In this document: positions 26,529 through 35,994 of the stretch, piece by piece | Position numbering within the stretch: position 1 is the first letter of the stretch | How the letters are laid out: each line of letters begins with the position of its first letter | Origin: Geobacillus sp. 46C-IIa | GTDB taxonomy: Bacteria; Bacillota; Bacilli; Bacillales; Anoxybacillaceae | DNA length: 64,000 nucleotides | Assembly (NCBI RefSeq): GCF_014679505.1 | Contig: NZ_CP061474.1 | Span: 2,848,001 to 2,912,000 of the forward strand | Direction: 5' to 3' | Made by a program: the position numbers and the translations under genes | The notes under the pieces: generated by a model | Databases searched by the model: none | What the model was told of the DNA's origin: nothing | Seen by the model: the letters and a program-made list of their open reading frames with translations, nothing else

Positions 26529-26963
26529 CTATTCGATATAGTCGATAAATTCAAAATCATTAAAAGTAAACGGCTTCTCTTCTTGAACGATTTTCCCCGA
26601 TTCCCAGTCTGCGAGAGTCAAATCATCAAAAGTACAACCTTTCAATACAACACGTTCCGCACCGAATGCCGCTGGATCGGCCAGCTTGCTCACGATCGTC
26701 ATCGGTTCCAAAACGCCCCGTTTCACTTGTTCGGCCACCTTGCGTGTCAGTCGGGAGTTGACCTTCGTAATACGGAGCGTTCCTTTTCCTTCCCAGCCCA
26801 TATATTTTTGACCTTGTCCGTTGGGAGCGCCGCACATTGGCACCTTCTCTTTGATAAAATCGACCTTTGCCTGCAATCCGTATGCTTCCGCAAATTTTTC
26901 TCCGTCGATCCATACTTCTCCATGCGTACCGGAAATGGCACGCTCAGGAATCATTCGTTCCAT
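26529..26963 (-). CDS. xkdM: Tail tube protein (XkdM, DUF2001)
   Basis: 144 residues. RAISGTHGEVWIDGEKFAEA, QAKVDFIKEKV and YMGWEGKGTLRITKV match the DUF2001 tube family of PBSX-like phages, which forms the inner tube within the sheath. It lies 14 bases after the sheath gene. Confidence 0.88.
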   Translation of the reverse strand: MERMIPERAISGTHGEVWIDGEKFAEAYGLQAKVDFIKEKVPMCGAPNGQGQKYMGWEGKGTLRITKVNSRLTRKVAEQVKRGVLEPMTIVSKLADPAAFGAERVVLKGCTFDDLTLADWESGKIVQEEKPFTFNDFEFIDYIE

Positions 26964-26977
26964 TCAGTCACACCTCC

Positions 26978-28054
26978 CTAAATGAGCACTTTCATGTCAA
27001 TGTCCTCAATCGCATCGAGAGGACGGATACGAGAAAGGATAAACACCTTATCTCTCGTGTTTGCTTCCTTGATCTCCTGCTCTTTCATCGCATCAACATC
27101 GACGCCGACCGAGCGTAAATAGACCCGTTGCTGTTCTAAATCAATTTCCGCTCTATTTTTCCCAACATCGAGCAGCCCGTCAATCTCCAACTGCTCATAG
27201 TACGCATTAATTGCTTGAATGAGCAGCACTTTATTGTCATAGCTGTTGGCGTATTTACCGATATATCTGTCTTCGATGGTCTTGCGAATATCCATATACA
27301 TGAGGTCGAGGATATCGACGATTTTAATTTTCTTGAAATCGTCTCCCTTATCTTGTGTGGTTGTAACGAGCGATGTCACGCCACGCCCAACTTTTACTTT
27401 TTCACCATCATGGTAAATCACAAATTCGCCGTTATCGATGGCTTGGTTGAGTTGATCTTTCGTATAGGTTTGGACGCTGTCTACCTCCGGCAACGGCTGA
27501 AAAGTCGTTGAAATCGTCAACGGCGTTCCGGCAATCAACCCAGCGATGCGGGAGCAATATTGGGCCGCTGTATACGTCGTATCACCGACGACAATGTTTT
27601 CCGTTGTGAAATTGATAATGTACTCTTTATCGGCCGCATGATGAGGCAATACGGCTTTTGCCATCTTGCCATTGGCGCGTTGCAGACCGATCCATGTAGT
27701 GATTTTCGTTTTGTCTGCCTCTTCAATCTCTGGAAAAACGAAATAATCAAATTTCACCGTCTCTAAATAGTTCAGCGCGACATCTAGAGGTGTTCCGTTC
27801 GTCACCGTGGCATTTGGATCATAGACGTATACCACCACTCGATTCGGCGTCCGCTCGCCGCCGATAAAAGCCAGCTCAATTTGTTTTTTATTCACCTCTG
27901 ATAATCCGGCCGGGATGTCGGTGATGCTCGTTAAAACGTAAGACCCGAGGGCCGCCGTATCTTTTAACAACAATGCGACGATCCCCCGCTCGCCGCGTTG
28001 GATCGCCGTGGCCCCAAGAGTCTTGAACACAATATTGACTTGAGGCAGGCCCAT
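26978..28054 (-). CDS. xkdK: Tail sheath protein (XkdK)
   Basis: 358 residues. GLPQVNIVFKTLGATAIQRG at the N-terminus, FPEIEEADKTKITTWIGLQR and the C-terminal INAYYEQLEIDGLLD region match contractile sheath proteins. Its presence identifies a myovirus-type tail. It shares one base with the next gene upstream. Confidence 0.9.
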   Translation of the reverse strand: MGLPQVNIVFKTLGATAIQRGERGIVALLLKDTAALGSYVLTSITDIPAGLSEVNKKQIELAFIGGERTPNRVVVYVYDPNATVTNGTPLDVALNYLETVKFDYFVFPEIEEADKTKITTWIGLQRANGKMAKAVLPHHAADKEYIINFTTENIVVGDTTYTAAQYCSRIAGLIAGTPLTISTTFQPLPEVDSVQTYTKDQLNQAIDNGEFVIYHDGEKVKVGRGVTSLVTTTQDKGDDFKKIKIVDILDLMYMDIRKTIEDRYIGKYANSYDNKVLLIQAINAYYEQLEIDGLLDVGKNRAEIDLEQQRVYLRSVGVDVDAMKEQEIKEANTRDKVFILSRIRPLDAIEDIDMKVLI

Positions 28055-28473
28055 TACAATACCTCCCTGTTATGGATGATTTCCTGCATAAGGTCTTGTT
28101 GCTCCGCAGCGCTCAACATGACGATAAAGTCGAGATCGAGGAAAAAGTGGAGAATATCATCCACGATTTCAAATCTCCGTTCCACAATGTTTACCGTCAG
28201 CCCGTCAAAGGCGATGCTTCGGAACAAATCGTTCAATAAATCAGCCATTTCAACGTTTTTGGCGTTCGTTTCTTCTTCGGATAAGTACTGAATATCGATG
28301 GTGATTTCCCTTTGTTGCATCAATTTGTTTAACTCGATCACATCGCCAGGCAAAACGGTAATAAAAAAACAAGGCTTTCTTAGGCCTTGTTCCACTTTTT
28401 CACCGTATATTTTATGATCCAGAAAGGCTGTTTTGAGCTTACTAATCACCGCATTTCTGAGTGATGCCATCAT
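28054..28473 (-). CDS. Tail terminator-like protein
   Basis: 139 residues. GEKVEQGLRKPCFFITVLPG and an N-terminal helix (LRNAVISKLKTAFLDH) fit the phage tail-terminator family (DUF6838-like) that lies before the sheath gene. It caps the tube and sheath at the neck. Family assignment is by pattern and position. Confidence 0.75.
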   Translation of the reverse strand: MMASLRNAVISKLKTAFLDHKIYGEKVEQGLRKPCFFITVLPGDVIELNKLMQQREITIDIQYLSEEETNAKNVEMADLLNDLFRSIAFDGLTVNIVERRFEIVDDILHFFLDLDFIVMLSAAEQQDLMQEIIHNREVL

Positions 28474-28865
28474 AACGAATTCAGCACCTTGTCAAAGTGT
28501 TTTTTCAACCGGCGTGGCATCTGTCGCCTGATCCGCTTTACCGATACAGTCAGCATGTAAAACCCTGGGGCGTGCCCGACTGTTTTCTTATTGATTACTA
28601 CTTTATGGCCGTATTCCACAAAACGGGCATAAAATTCCTTGTTGTAGACAACGATAATCAAATCATCTCCTTCCCGTTTCAGCTCGCCAATTTCCCAGCC
28701 GCTCCGCAGCCTTCCCTCGTCTTTCGGCGTCCTCACTTTCACTAGACGCAACAAACCTTTGGCGACGTCCAATAAATAGTTTTCCAGCTCCTCAGGGAGA
28801 TTTTCCTTGAGGAAAATAAACTGCTCTTCGTATTTTTTTAAATTGTTTATTTTGAGCTGGAACAT
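28470..28865 (-). CDS. Neck protein, HK97 gp10-like (XkdI position)
   Basis: 131 residues. VRTPKDEGRLRSGWEIGELK and FYARFVEYGHKV are the hallmark of HK97 gp10/XkdI-type tail completion proteins. Overlaps both neighbours by a few bases. Confidence 0.82.
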   Translation of the reverse strand: MFQLKINNLKKYEEQFIFLKENLPEELENYLLDVAKGLLRLVKVRTPKDEGRLRSGWEIGELKREGDDLIIVVYNKEFYARFVEYGHKVVINKKTVGHAPGFYMLTVSVKRIRRQMPRRLKKHFDKVLNSL

Positions 28866-29473
28866 TACGCTTCACCTTCCATTTCCGCGATCACCTCTTG
28901 GAAGGTATGGTATTTAAAGCATTCCTTTGCTGTGAATAGAAATGTTTCTCCTCTATGGGCAACCTCGATTTTGTCGCCGATTTTGATATTTCGATGCGTT
29001 TCCATATGAATTTTATAAAACAGGCGAATATTGTGCGTCGTATCGGTTTGCAGCGTGTCACCGGAGTCGATTTTCACCAGCTCGCACGGGATTTGCTCCA
29101 TCACGACAACAGGCTGATGGATCGTTTCTCCGCTCGCCAGCTCCACTTCTTGAAGCCGCGACACCGTACAGCGATCATTGAGGCTATGAACGTAGCCGAG
29201 TGTGCAATCCAGTATAAAATAGCCCGGTTCACCCTCATCCACGGCCATAATGTCGTACCATTTCCCCTGGCAAAGAGCTTTCATTAACGGCTTTACCGCC
29301 TTATTCGCCCGAATAATGATCTGATACGATTTTTCGGGCTGTTGGTCGGTGAATTTATTCTTTTTGAACTTCACTTGACCCCAGAGTTTGCATCGCTCGA
29401 CAAGCTGTTCCTCGCCATTATCGAAAAGGATTTCGTAAAATGTTAGGCGATCCTTCAGTTGTCCGGGGTTCAT
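28865..29473 (-). CDS. Head closure/head-tail joining protein (XkdH-like)
   Basis: 202 residues. The N-terminal NPGQLKDRLTFYE and the beta-barrel-like region up to about 110 resemble SPP1 gp16/HK97-type head closure proteins. A second part (about 120-202, DKIEVAHRGETFLFTAKECF) resembles the DUF3599/XkdH family. It lies between the connector and tail completion genes. Confidence 0.75.
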   Translation of the reverse strand: MNPGQLKDRLTFYEILFDNGEEQLVERCKLWGQVKFKKNKFTDQQPEKSYQIIIRANKAVKPLMKALCQGKWYDIMAVDEGEPGYFILDCTLGYVHSLNDRCTVSRLQEVELASGETIHQPVVVMEQIPCELVKIDSGDTLQTDTTHNIRLFYKIHMETHRNIKIGDKIEVAHRGETFLFTAKECFKYHTFQEVIAEMEGEA

Positions 29474-29607
29474 GTCCCCTCACCTTTATATTTCACCATC
29501 AAATTCCCCGCATCCGACACCGTCACCTCGTATTTATACCCCGATGGGGACACCAAGACAAGGCTTTTCAGTTCCTTTTCAGCACGCTTTTCAGCCTTTT
29601 CACTCAT
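29470..29607 (-). CDS. Small phage head-module protein (45 aa)
   Basis: ATG at 29607 after GGGGAAGG; the stop overlaps the next ATG (ATGA). Charged helix SEKAEKRAEKELKSLVLV, then a short beta segment PSGYKYEVTVSDAGNLMVKY. Tight coupling on both sides supports a real gene. Function unknown. Confidence 0.65.
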   Translation of the reverse strand: MSEKAEKRAEKELKSLVLVSPSGYKYEVTVSDAGNLMVKYKGEGT

Positions 29608-29622
29608 GTATCCTTCCCCTTT

Positions 29623-29907
29623 CTACATTGTCGTGCTATCGTAGCAATGAGTCAGCTGGGCCACGATACTTTCGACCGTATGCCGCACTTTCTCGCTCGT
29701 CTTGCCGATCATGTCACGATTTTCGTACCAATCGGCGACCAGAACGTAGCAGAGCAGCTTGGCCAACTCATTCGTGCTGTCAAACGTATTTCCTGTTGAA
29801 TTAACCAAGTACTTTTCCGCCGCACTAATCAGCGTACTAATTAAACTATCCTCGTCATTATGGTCAACGCGCAGCCATTTCTTCGCTTCGTCAAGTGTAA
29901 TAATCAA
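29623..29907 (-). CDS. Head-tail connector protein (gp6/YqbG-like)
   Basis: About 94 residues: ITLDEAKKWLRVDHNDEDSL and ISAAEKYLVNSTG match phage head-tail connector proteins of the gp6/DUF3199 type, a helical ring under the portal. A TTG at 29907 is chosen because GGGGGG lies 8 bases upstream; a GTG at 29916 is possible. The frame is open further upstream to 29994, overlapping the capsid gene, but no site supports that start. Confidence 0.8.
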   Translation of the reverse strand: MIITLDEAKKWLRVDHNDEDSLISTLISAAEKYLVNSTGNTFDSTNELAKLLCYVLVADWYENRDMIGKTSEKVRHTVESIVAQLTHCYDSTTM

Positions 29908-29929
29908 AACGATCACCCCCCGCAAAGGG

Positions 29930-29947
29930 GACGGGGTTTCCCCCGTC
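29930..29947 (-). promoter_or_regulatory. GNRA-type hairpin after the major capsid gene
   Basis: Inverted repeat GACGGGG/CCCCGTC with a GAAA tetraloop in the minus-strand RNA, 2 bases after the capsid stop. No T-run, so likely an mRNA-stabilising or processing element that raises capsid output over downstream genes (inference). Confidence 0.5.
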
Positions 29948-29948
29948 A

Positions 29949-31145
29949 TTAACTCAGCGTCAACTGTCCGTATACAGCCGCGCCGGTATCCCAAAATTTA
30001 ATGTCATCGCGCATAATCGTGCGCAAATCCGTTGTATCGCGTTTAAACGCATCGCCTCCTTCTTTCGTCGCCGCCAACTCAAAGAATCGACGCGAGAACA
30101 ATACGATGAGCTCTTCCAGATTCCCAATAAAAATGGGGGCCTTGTTAGGCGTACCGGCGATCGACGGCAAATAGCGATTGGAACATACGACGACCGGACG
30201 GCCAAACAAGAGCTTCCGTCCTGGCTGTGTAATGTCATCCTGAAGCAAGAAACGACCGTTCGTATCCTGCTGGCTATCGAGCCAGTTATATCCGTCTTGG
30301 TTTGTTAAAACAATCGAGCTCAAGCTAATAGCCGGATCCAAGTCAACGTTAAATACTTTTTTCACCACTTTAAGATCAGCTAAATCTTTCGGAGTCATAG
30401 TCAGCAGAAGATCCGTAATCAACTTATTGCGTGTAACCACAGCCTTTTTACCAATCCAGCGCGTGATGTAATTAATAATATTCTGATCACTATCAGCCAA
30501 AAGCTCGTTAGTAATAGGCAAAATGCCGCCACGTTTTTTGACGGAGTACGAGACAGCCACGAATTTGGGATTATCCGTTTCCGGAAGCACGCCGTATTCA
30601 TCAATCAAGGCAAACGGCGTCATCGTTTCGTCTTTCTCCAGCACACGCGAGCCCGATAAGGTGGTCACTTCCTCGACGCGCACATATTGAGACAGATCGT
30701 TTTGCGCTCTCATAATCTCGTTAATGCGCGTCTGGATGTCCTTTGGAACGATTAAAGACGAATCCCCATCCGTGATAGCCGGGTTAGTCCCACCTTCGTT
30801 CATGACAGCGCGCTTCTCGTATTCTGCAATCATGCTTCGCTCATCTGAAGAAACCGGGCGCCGGCGAATCGCCTTCATGAAGATTTGTCGATACTCCTGT
30901 TCCAATTCGGCATCTTCCTTCGTGACAGCGCGTGTTTCGTTGCTGGCTGAATACGCACCGCCAAGACCCAATCCACCGCGTTCCTCTTCCTCCAATTGCC
31001 GCTGTACTTCAATTTTCTTTTGCAACGCTCGTACTTCTTCCATACGTTTTTCGGCTTCATCGACTTCATCTTCTGATAAGAGAGCACGAACTTCAGCTTT
31101 CATCTGCTCCAGTTTTTTCAACATCTCACGCAGTTCTTTTCCCAT
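29949..31145 (-). CDS. Major capsid protein, HK97 fold
   Basis: 398 residues. The N-terminal 60-100 residues form a charged coiled-coil delta domain (LKKLEQMKAEVRALLSEDEV) that is removed by the prohead protease. The mature part follows with HK97 features: GTNPAITDGDSSLIVPKDIQ, FALIDEYGVLPETDNPKF, VSYSVKKRGGILPITNELLA and FGRPVVVCSN. It assembles the icosahedral shell. Confidence 0.92.
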   Translation of the reverse strand: MGKELREMLKKLEQMKAEVRALLSEDEVDEAEKRMEEVRALQKKIEVQRQLEEEERGGLGLGGAYSASNETRAVTKEDAELEQEYRQIFMKAIRRRPVSSDERSMIAEYEKRAVMNEGGTNPAITDGDSSLIVPKDIQTRINEIMRAQNDLSQYVRVEEVTTLSGSRVLEKDETMTPFALIDEYGVLPETDNPKFVAVSYSVKKRGGILPITNELLADSDQNIINYITRWIGKKAVVTRNKLITDLLLTMTPKDLADLKVVKKVFNVDLDPAISLSSIVLTNQDGYNWLDSQQDTNGRFLLQDDITQPGRKLLFGRPVVVCSNRYLPSIAGTPNKAPIFIGNLEELIVLFSRRFFELAATKEGGDAFKRDTTDLRTIMRDDIKFWDTGAAVYGQLTLS

Positions 31146-31185
31146 ACTCTTTCAACCTCCCATAGTTAAATAAAAAAAGAGCCGA

Positions 31186-31815
31186 TTACATCAGCTCTAA
31201 CTCGATGGTTAGTTTCCGTTTTTTGTATTCATTTGAGGCGCGTTTTTGCTGCTCCCGGTACTCATCAAGCGACCGGACAGACACTTCATTCGCGGGATAA
31301 GCAGGGAAGGCCACCGGTGAAATCTCATATAATTCCGCATCCAAAATGGACCGCTTGTAAATTTTCTTTCCATCGCGATCGACTTGCGACCATTTGTCTT
31401 TTGTGACCCGCATGCCAAACGATACACCATCGACATCTCCCCGTTTGATCATCTCCCAGGCATCGTTGCCGACCGTGGTGTTCGGCAAATCCAGCTCAAA
31501 CCGCAGCTCCTTTTCCGTACTCTCGAGGCGCAACGTTCCACTTTTCGTGCTCCCGAGCACTTTCGCCGTGTCATGTGACCATAACCCGACAACCCCGCGC
31601 GTTTTCAAGCTCTCATCAAACGCGCCGGCCGCGATTTCCTCGACGAATGTGTCGCCCCACCAGTCCCGCATCTCCGCGCTTTCCGTGTTGTACTTGATCG
31701 ACCCGGAGATGGTGCGTTTTTCTTCTTCTTCGCCCGACTGACGGACTTCAATTTTCACTGGCAGCGCCCGAATTTCCTTTGTTTCCTTCGGTGCTTGATT
31801 GCCCACTTTCACCAC
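31186..31815 (-). CDS. HK97-type prohead protease
   Basis: 209 residues. RTISGSIKYNTESAEMRDWW opens the fold. The catalytic His is in GLWSHDTAKVLGS and the Ser in DVDGVSFGMRV, as in the U35/HK97 protease family. It cleaves the capsid delta domain during maturation. A GTG start after AAAGGGGG gives a 68-base overlap with the portal gene end, a common arrangement. Confidence 0.9.
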   Translation of the reverse strand: MVKVGNQAPKETKEIRALPVKIEVRQSGEEEEKRTISGSIKYNTESAEMRDWWGDTFVEEIAAGAFDESLKTRGVVGLWSHDTAKVLGSTKSGTLRLESTEKELRFELDLPNTTVGNDAWEMIKRGDVDGVSFGMRVTKDKWSQVDRDGKKIYKRSILDAELYEISPVAFPAYPANEVSVRSLDEYREQQKRASNEYKKRKLTIELELM

Positions 31816-33046
31816 CCCCTTTCATGTATTGCTGGCCTACCATTGTTAGAGGGATATAGTTCCCATTGACAATGAGCTGATTCCCTCCAGGTCGAGGTGG
31901 CAAGTCTTCCTTCGCTCTTGCCTCGTCAGGCTCAAGAAAGCCGTTCTGTATGCCGATCGCATAGGCTTCATATCTCGTTTTAATATCAGCGCGCAAAATA
32001 CTATCGACGTTAAACTTCACATAATAGCCAGCGTCTAATTCGCTGTCCAGGAATAACTTGTACGTCATTTCCTGCTCGTACATCGTTAGAATTGGGAGCA
32101 GTGTATCTACGTAGAATTGTCGTTGTTGCTCCGCCACGTTCGTGTGGGTCGCCCGGCTCAAATCGTTGAGCTGGTGCATTTTAATCCCAAACGCCGTAGC
32201 GATCTGCCGGATTGTGAGCTCAGTGTTTTCTAAAAACTGCGCATCAGACATCGTTAAACTGATCGGCTTAAACTCATATCCAATCGGCATGAGCGCAATG
32301 CGATGGCTGTTTTTCAGCCCCGATGACATTTCCTCGAATTTTTCTCGGAACTTCTTCTGCGCTTCTGGGTTGAGATCGCCCACGTACTGAACGATCCCTT
32401 TCACTTGCAGCCCCTGCTTGTAAAAGTTATTGATGAACCGGCCGGCCGCCGCCGCATTTTCCACCGTCGCCCGTAAATAATCAAGAGGGGGAACGCCGAC
32501 AATGCCGTCGAGCGTGACGCCACTTTTAAAGTGCAATAGTTCATTAGGCATGAGTTTCCGTCTCTCTGTTCCGACATCGACTTCATACCAGATGTGATTT
32601 TTACTGCTGAAAAGGCCGATATCGTCGATCCAAATGCGCACTTTACCCGCGTCGATCGGCCAAAAACCCACAATCCTACCTTTTTCATCCGTCTCAATGT
32701 TGACGTATGCATTACCGTATATGTTCCGCTGCGTCTCATTGCATTTGGCAAAGTCAGAGGCCGACATATACGGGTTTGGCCGAAGCTTCAGAAGCTTGTA
32801 TAAATAGTGTTTGACTGCCTTATTGACGCCATTTTCGCCATTTTCGTCCTCGCGATAAATCTTTAAAGGGAGCTTGGACAGCGATTCGGCCAAAATTTTG
32901 ATACAAGCGTAAACGGTTGCTTCTTTCAACGCATTTTTTCCGTAAACGTTGACCTCTCCTGGAGAAATACCGAGAAAGTTTAAAAGCGCAGGGTCGTTTA
33001 GACTGTATTCTGTACTTCTTCGCTCCCAAGCACGTCGGAAAAACAT
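31748..33046 (-). CDS. Phage portal protein, HK97 family
   Basis: 432 residues: YSLNDPALLNFLGISPGEVN, ATVYACIKILAESLSKLPLK, NVAEQQRQFYVDTLLPILTM and NGFLEPDEARAKEDLPPRPG are classical HK97 portal signatures. It forms the dodecameric DNA entry ring. Order terminase-portal-protease-capsid is standard. Confidence 0.95.
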   Translation of the reverse strand: MFFRRAWERRSTEYSLNDPALLNFLGISPGEVNVYGKNALKEATVYACIKILAESLSKLPLKIYREDENGENGVNKAVKHYLYKLLKLRPNPYMSASDFAKCNETQRNIYGNAYVNIETDEKGRIVGFWPIDAGKVRIWIDDIGLFSSKNHIWYEVDVGTERRKLMPNELLHFKSGVTLDGIVGVPPLDYLRATVENAAAAGRFINNFYKQGLQVKGIVQYVGDLNPEAQKKFREKFEEMSSGLKNSHRIALMPIGYEFKPISLTMSDAQFLENTELTIRQIATAFGIKMHQLNDLSRATHTNVAEQQRQFYVDTLLPILTMYEQEMTYKLFLDSELDAGYYVKFNVDSILRADIKTRYEAYAIGIQNGFLEPDEARAKEDLPPRPGGNQLIVNGNYIPLTMVGQQYMKGGGESGQSSTEGNKGNSGAASEN

Positions 33047-33062
33047 TCAGTTTTCACCTCCC

Positions 33063-33248
33063 TCATGGCGGATAACGCTTCGGTGGATGTAGCGCCGTAA
33101 AAATGCCGATAGCTAAACAAGAAAAACCAAGCATATACAGCCCTGCCGTCACGCTCAGCCGGAACGTCGCGACATTAATGAGTATCAGTCCAACAAAAAC
33201 AAAAAAATCTTCCGCATAATCACGAAAGATTTTCTGTAATCTCTTCAC
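33063..33248 (-). CDS. Small membrane protein between portal and terminase (61 aa)
   Basis: Two hydrophobic helices (about 15-30 and 34-53) with a basic N-terminus. Proteins of similar size and topology (DUF1056-like) occupy this slot in other HK97-type phages. Function unknown. Confidence 0.6.
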   Translation of the reverse strand: MKRLQKIFRDYAEDFFVFVGLILINVATFRLSVTAGLYMLGFSCLAIGIFTALHPPKRYPP

Positions 33249-33252
33249 TTTA

Positions 33253-34980
33253 TCAACCCCACAGTCTGTCTAAAAAGTCATCGGTCGCAAATTCTGATAC
33301 ATCAACCGACTCGGCATTCGCAAACATGGCCCGAGCATGGGCGTTAATGAGCGCTGCCAGTGGGTCAATTCTGTCTGTACTTTTCGATTTATCAAGCATT
33401 ATGTTCTCCTGGGCATCTTTTCGTGTCACCGCGTTGCCCACCGCCCATGTGAGAACGGGGTTTTGGTTGTGAATGATCTTCTTTTCAAACACTTTTGTCC
33501 GGAAATTTTTCGTCGGCTCCGTCAAATAGCGAATCCCCTGCGGAATTTCTACTGTTGTAAAGCCATCTGCCTCAAGTTCTTGCATCAAATGCCGCGCATT
33601 GTACTTGTCATAGCAAATTTCCTTCACCAAAACGCCGTATGTCGGCTCAATTGACTTGATATATTCGCGCACAAACGTATAATCGACGACCGCCCCCGGC
33701 GTGGCTGTGATCCATCCTTGTCGAACCCATTGATCGAACGGCATTTTATCGGTTTTAACCCGCTCGTCGAGCTTTTCTTCCGGTATGAACGAGTGGGATA
33801 AGACGATAAATTTGCCGTCATCTAACGGAATTTCGATGGAAACACTCGTTAAGTCGGTCGTGGCCGACAAGTCAACGCCTACATACGCATCCAATCCGCT
33901 GATATCCGGCAGGTTTTTGGCGCCACAGGCCGCCCAGCGTTCGGCCGAGATGTAGGCTTGCTCCCGTTTATTGATCCAGACATTCATGTTTTTCGTTAAA
34001 AAATCGTCCATTTTATCCGGTTTTTCGAGCGCTTCTTTGAGCTTGGCGCGAATATTTTCCACCCCTTCCGGGTAGGAAGCCGCAATCGGATTCGCTTTCA
34101 GCCATGCTTTTTCGTCCTTAATGTCGTCAATCAGATTTCCTTCCTCGTCTTTATCCAGTTCGTTGACCATCGCAAAGTATTGATCGTTTTCTACCGGGCT
34201 GTTCGGATCTAACAGCTTTGAAACGTATTGATACTCACTTCGATAACACGGATTGTTCAAGTTTGCGCCGGCCGTCGTAATAATCATCAGCAACGGCTGC
34301 GCCCTGGCGATCATGCCGGAGTCGATAATGTTGTAAATCTCGTCTGTCTCATGGGCGTGATACTCGTCAATAATGCCGCATTGAGGGTTCAAACCGTCGC
34401 CGGTCTTCCGGTCCTCTTTGGAAAGTGGCCGGATAATAGACCGACTTTTCGGGTGATGGATCGCCCCGTATTTCACTTCGTACTTCCCTTTTAGTTCCGG
34501 GCAACCGGCCAGCATTGCTTCGGTTTCCTTCCAGACAATTCTCGCCTGTTCCGTTTTCGTTGCACCGATGTACACCTCTGACATGCTTTCTCCGAACGCC
34601 ATCGCCTCATAGGATGCTACACAAGCCAGGCTTTGTGACTTGGCGTTTTTCCTTCCTACCTGCCAATACCCTTTCTTAAAACGCCGGTAATCCGTATCCT
34701 TGTGCACCCAGCCATAAATATTGCCGAACACAAACACCTGGATCTCATGAGGTCGAATATGCTGCCCCTTGAGTACGCCCTTTGTATGCTTAAAGAGCGT
34801 CATCCACTTGAGGAAGCGCATCGCTTTCGTTTCGTCAAAGATATAGGGAAAGGCATCGGTCCCTTCCCGCTCGATATCCCGCAAAAAACGCATGCAAGCC
34901 CATTTATGTTTCTGGCAGGCGATCACCCGGCCGTCGATGACATCGTGGGAGTAGTCAATAAGCCATTGCTTTAGGCTCAT
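33253..34980 (-). CDS. terL: Terminase large subunit
   Basis: 575 residues. ATPase: the Walker-A region is QVGRKNAKSQSLA (a non-classical loop seen in HK97-type TerL) and Walker B is QCGIIDEYHAHE. The nuclease domain begins YVGVDLSATTDLTSVSIEI, with acidic metal ligands, and ends LAALINAHARAMFANAE. It drives DNA packaging and cuts concatemers. Overlaps the small subunit by 4 bases. Confidence 0.95.
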   Translation of the reverse strand: MSLKQWLIDYSHDVIDGRVIACQKHKWACMRFLRDIEREGTDAFPYIFDETKAMRFLKWMTLFKHTKGVLKGQHIRPHEIQVFVFGNIYGWVHKDTDYRRFKKGYWQVGRKNAKSQSLACVASYEAMAFGESMSEVYIGATKTEQARIVWKETEAMLAGCPELKGKYEVKYGAIHHPKSRSIIRPLSKEDRKTGDGLNPQCGIIDEYHAHETDEIYNIIDSGMIARAQPLLMIITTAGANLNNPCYRSEYQYVSKLLDPNSPVENDQYFAMVNELDKDEEGNLIDDIKDEKAWLKANPIAASYPEGVENIRAKLKEALEKPDKMDDFLTKNMNVWINKREQAYISAERWAACGAKNLPDISGLDAYVGVDLSATTDLTSVSIEIPLDDGKFIVLSHSFIPEEKLDERVKTDKMPFDQWVRQGWITATPGAVVDYTFVREYIKSIEPTYGVLVKEICYDKYNARHLMQELEADGFTTVEIPQGIRYLTEPTKNFRTKVFEKKIIHNQNPVLTWAVGNAVTRKDAQENIMLDKSKSTDRIDPLAALINAHARAMFANAESVDVSEFATDDFLDRLWG

Positions 34981-35471
34981 ACATCACCAAACTCCTGTTC
35001 AAACGGCGTCGGCTGCTTTGGTTCCTCTTTCGGCAACGCTAGTTTGGCACGGGAGCTTGGCGTCAATCCAAATTCGACGGCCAGCGATTTCATTTGCTCG
35101 TGCAACTGCTTTTTCTTCGTGAGGAGGGGATGAGGAACCTTATTCGTCTCCGCCGCTTTATTGGTGTATTCAACCATGAGCCCCTCTTCCTCAATAATCT
35201 GCGAGCACTTAACGTAGTTAGCATAGGCGTCGCAATACAAGGCAAGAGCATTCACATCGACGTTCGTGACCAGCCCGATCTCTTTCAGCTCCTTCACGAT
35301 CCGCTTGAACTCCTTCTTGGCCACACCGTCGAGCCAGCTGGGAGGTCTCACTTTGTCATCATTTGGACGGAGCTTCGCCTCGGCCTCTTTCCGAGCATCG
35401 ATTTCCTTCTTCGTTAAATGCTTCGTCCCTTGAATTAAAATCAAGTCAACTGGCTTCGCACGCCGACCCAT
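34977..35471 (-). CDS. terS: Terminase small subunit, P27 family
   Basis: About 164 residues. MGRRAKPVDLILIQGTKHLT and PPSWLDGVAKKEFKRIVKEL followed by GLVTNVDVNALALYCDAYA match P27-type TerS, which recognises the packaging site. The ATG at 35471 follows AAAGGTGG; the preceding GTG codons are too close to that site. Confidence 0.9.
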   Translation of the reverse strand: MGRRAKPVDLILIQGTKHLTKKEIDARKEAEAKLRPNDDKVRPPSWLDGVAKKEFKRIVKELKEIGLVTNVDVNALALYCDAYANYVKCSQIIEEEGLMVEYTNKAAETNKVPHPLLTKKKQLHEQMKSLAVEFGLTPSSRAKLALPKEEPKQPTPFEQEFGDV

Positions 35472-35544
35472 TTTCAACACCACCTTTCATTTGGATTTTG
35501 TCCAAAAACTGTTAACCCCCTTTTACGCCAAAAAGGGAACTTTG

Positions 35545-35575
35545 TGCACGCTGAGGGGCCCGCGCGGTCCTGGGC
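35545..35575. other. Candidate cos packaging site
   Basis: A very GC-rich block in an otherwise AT-leaning gap between the HNH and terS genes. It contains the palindromes GGGCCC (35556-35561) and CCGCGCGG (35560-35567). HK97-type phages that pair HNH with P27 terminase often have cos here. The cut positions cannot be read from sequence. Confidence 0.4.
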
Positions 35576-35579
35576 GAGC

Positions 35580-35990
35580 TTATAAAAAATTTTTGACCCG
35601 CCCCTCCCCATACTTCTTCCTGTCTTCGGCTGTTTTCTTGTTGTGACAGGCATTGCATAACGACTGTAAGTTGCTCAATGATAGGCGTAATGACCACTCC
35701 ACCTTAACAGGAACGATATGGTCAACAACATCTGCTGGTGTGATTCGCTTTTCCTGCAGACAGCTCTGGCACAAATAGTTATCGCGCATCAACGCTGCTT
35801 GCCTTACCCTTTGCCATTCCCTGCTGTGGTAAAAATCACGGGCTTTCTGATCGCGGAGATGTTCATCGTAGTAACGATGGCGATGGGATTTGTCTTGCTG
35901 TTCTTTATGCTGGTGATCTTGGCAGTATCGTCCTTGTGTTAGGTTTGGACAGCCTGGAACGGAGCAAGGTTTCTTTGGTCTACTAGGCAT
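35580..35990 (-). CDS. HNH endonuclease adjacent to terminase
   Basis: 136 residues. N-terminal zinc-binding Cys/His (CSVPGCPNLTQGRYCQDH), then an HNH domain: SREWQRVRQAALMRDNYLCQ with CLQEK, VVDHIVPVK and LQSLCNACHNKKT. Such nucleases are needed with TerL for cos cleavage in HK97-type phages. Confidence 0.92.
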   Translation of the reverse strand: MPSRPKKPCSVPGCPNLTQGRYCQDHQHKEQQDKSHRHRYYDEHLRDQKARDFYHSREWQRVRQAALMRDNYLCQSCLQEKRITPADVVDHIVPVKVEWSLRLSLSNLQSLCNACHNKKTAEDRKKYGEGRVKNFL

Positions 35991-35994
35991 AACA

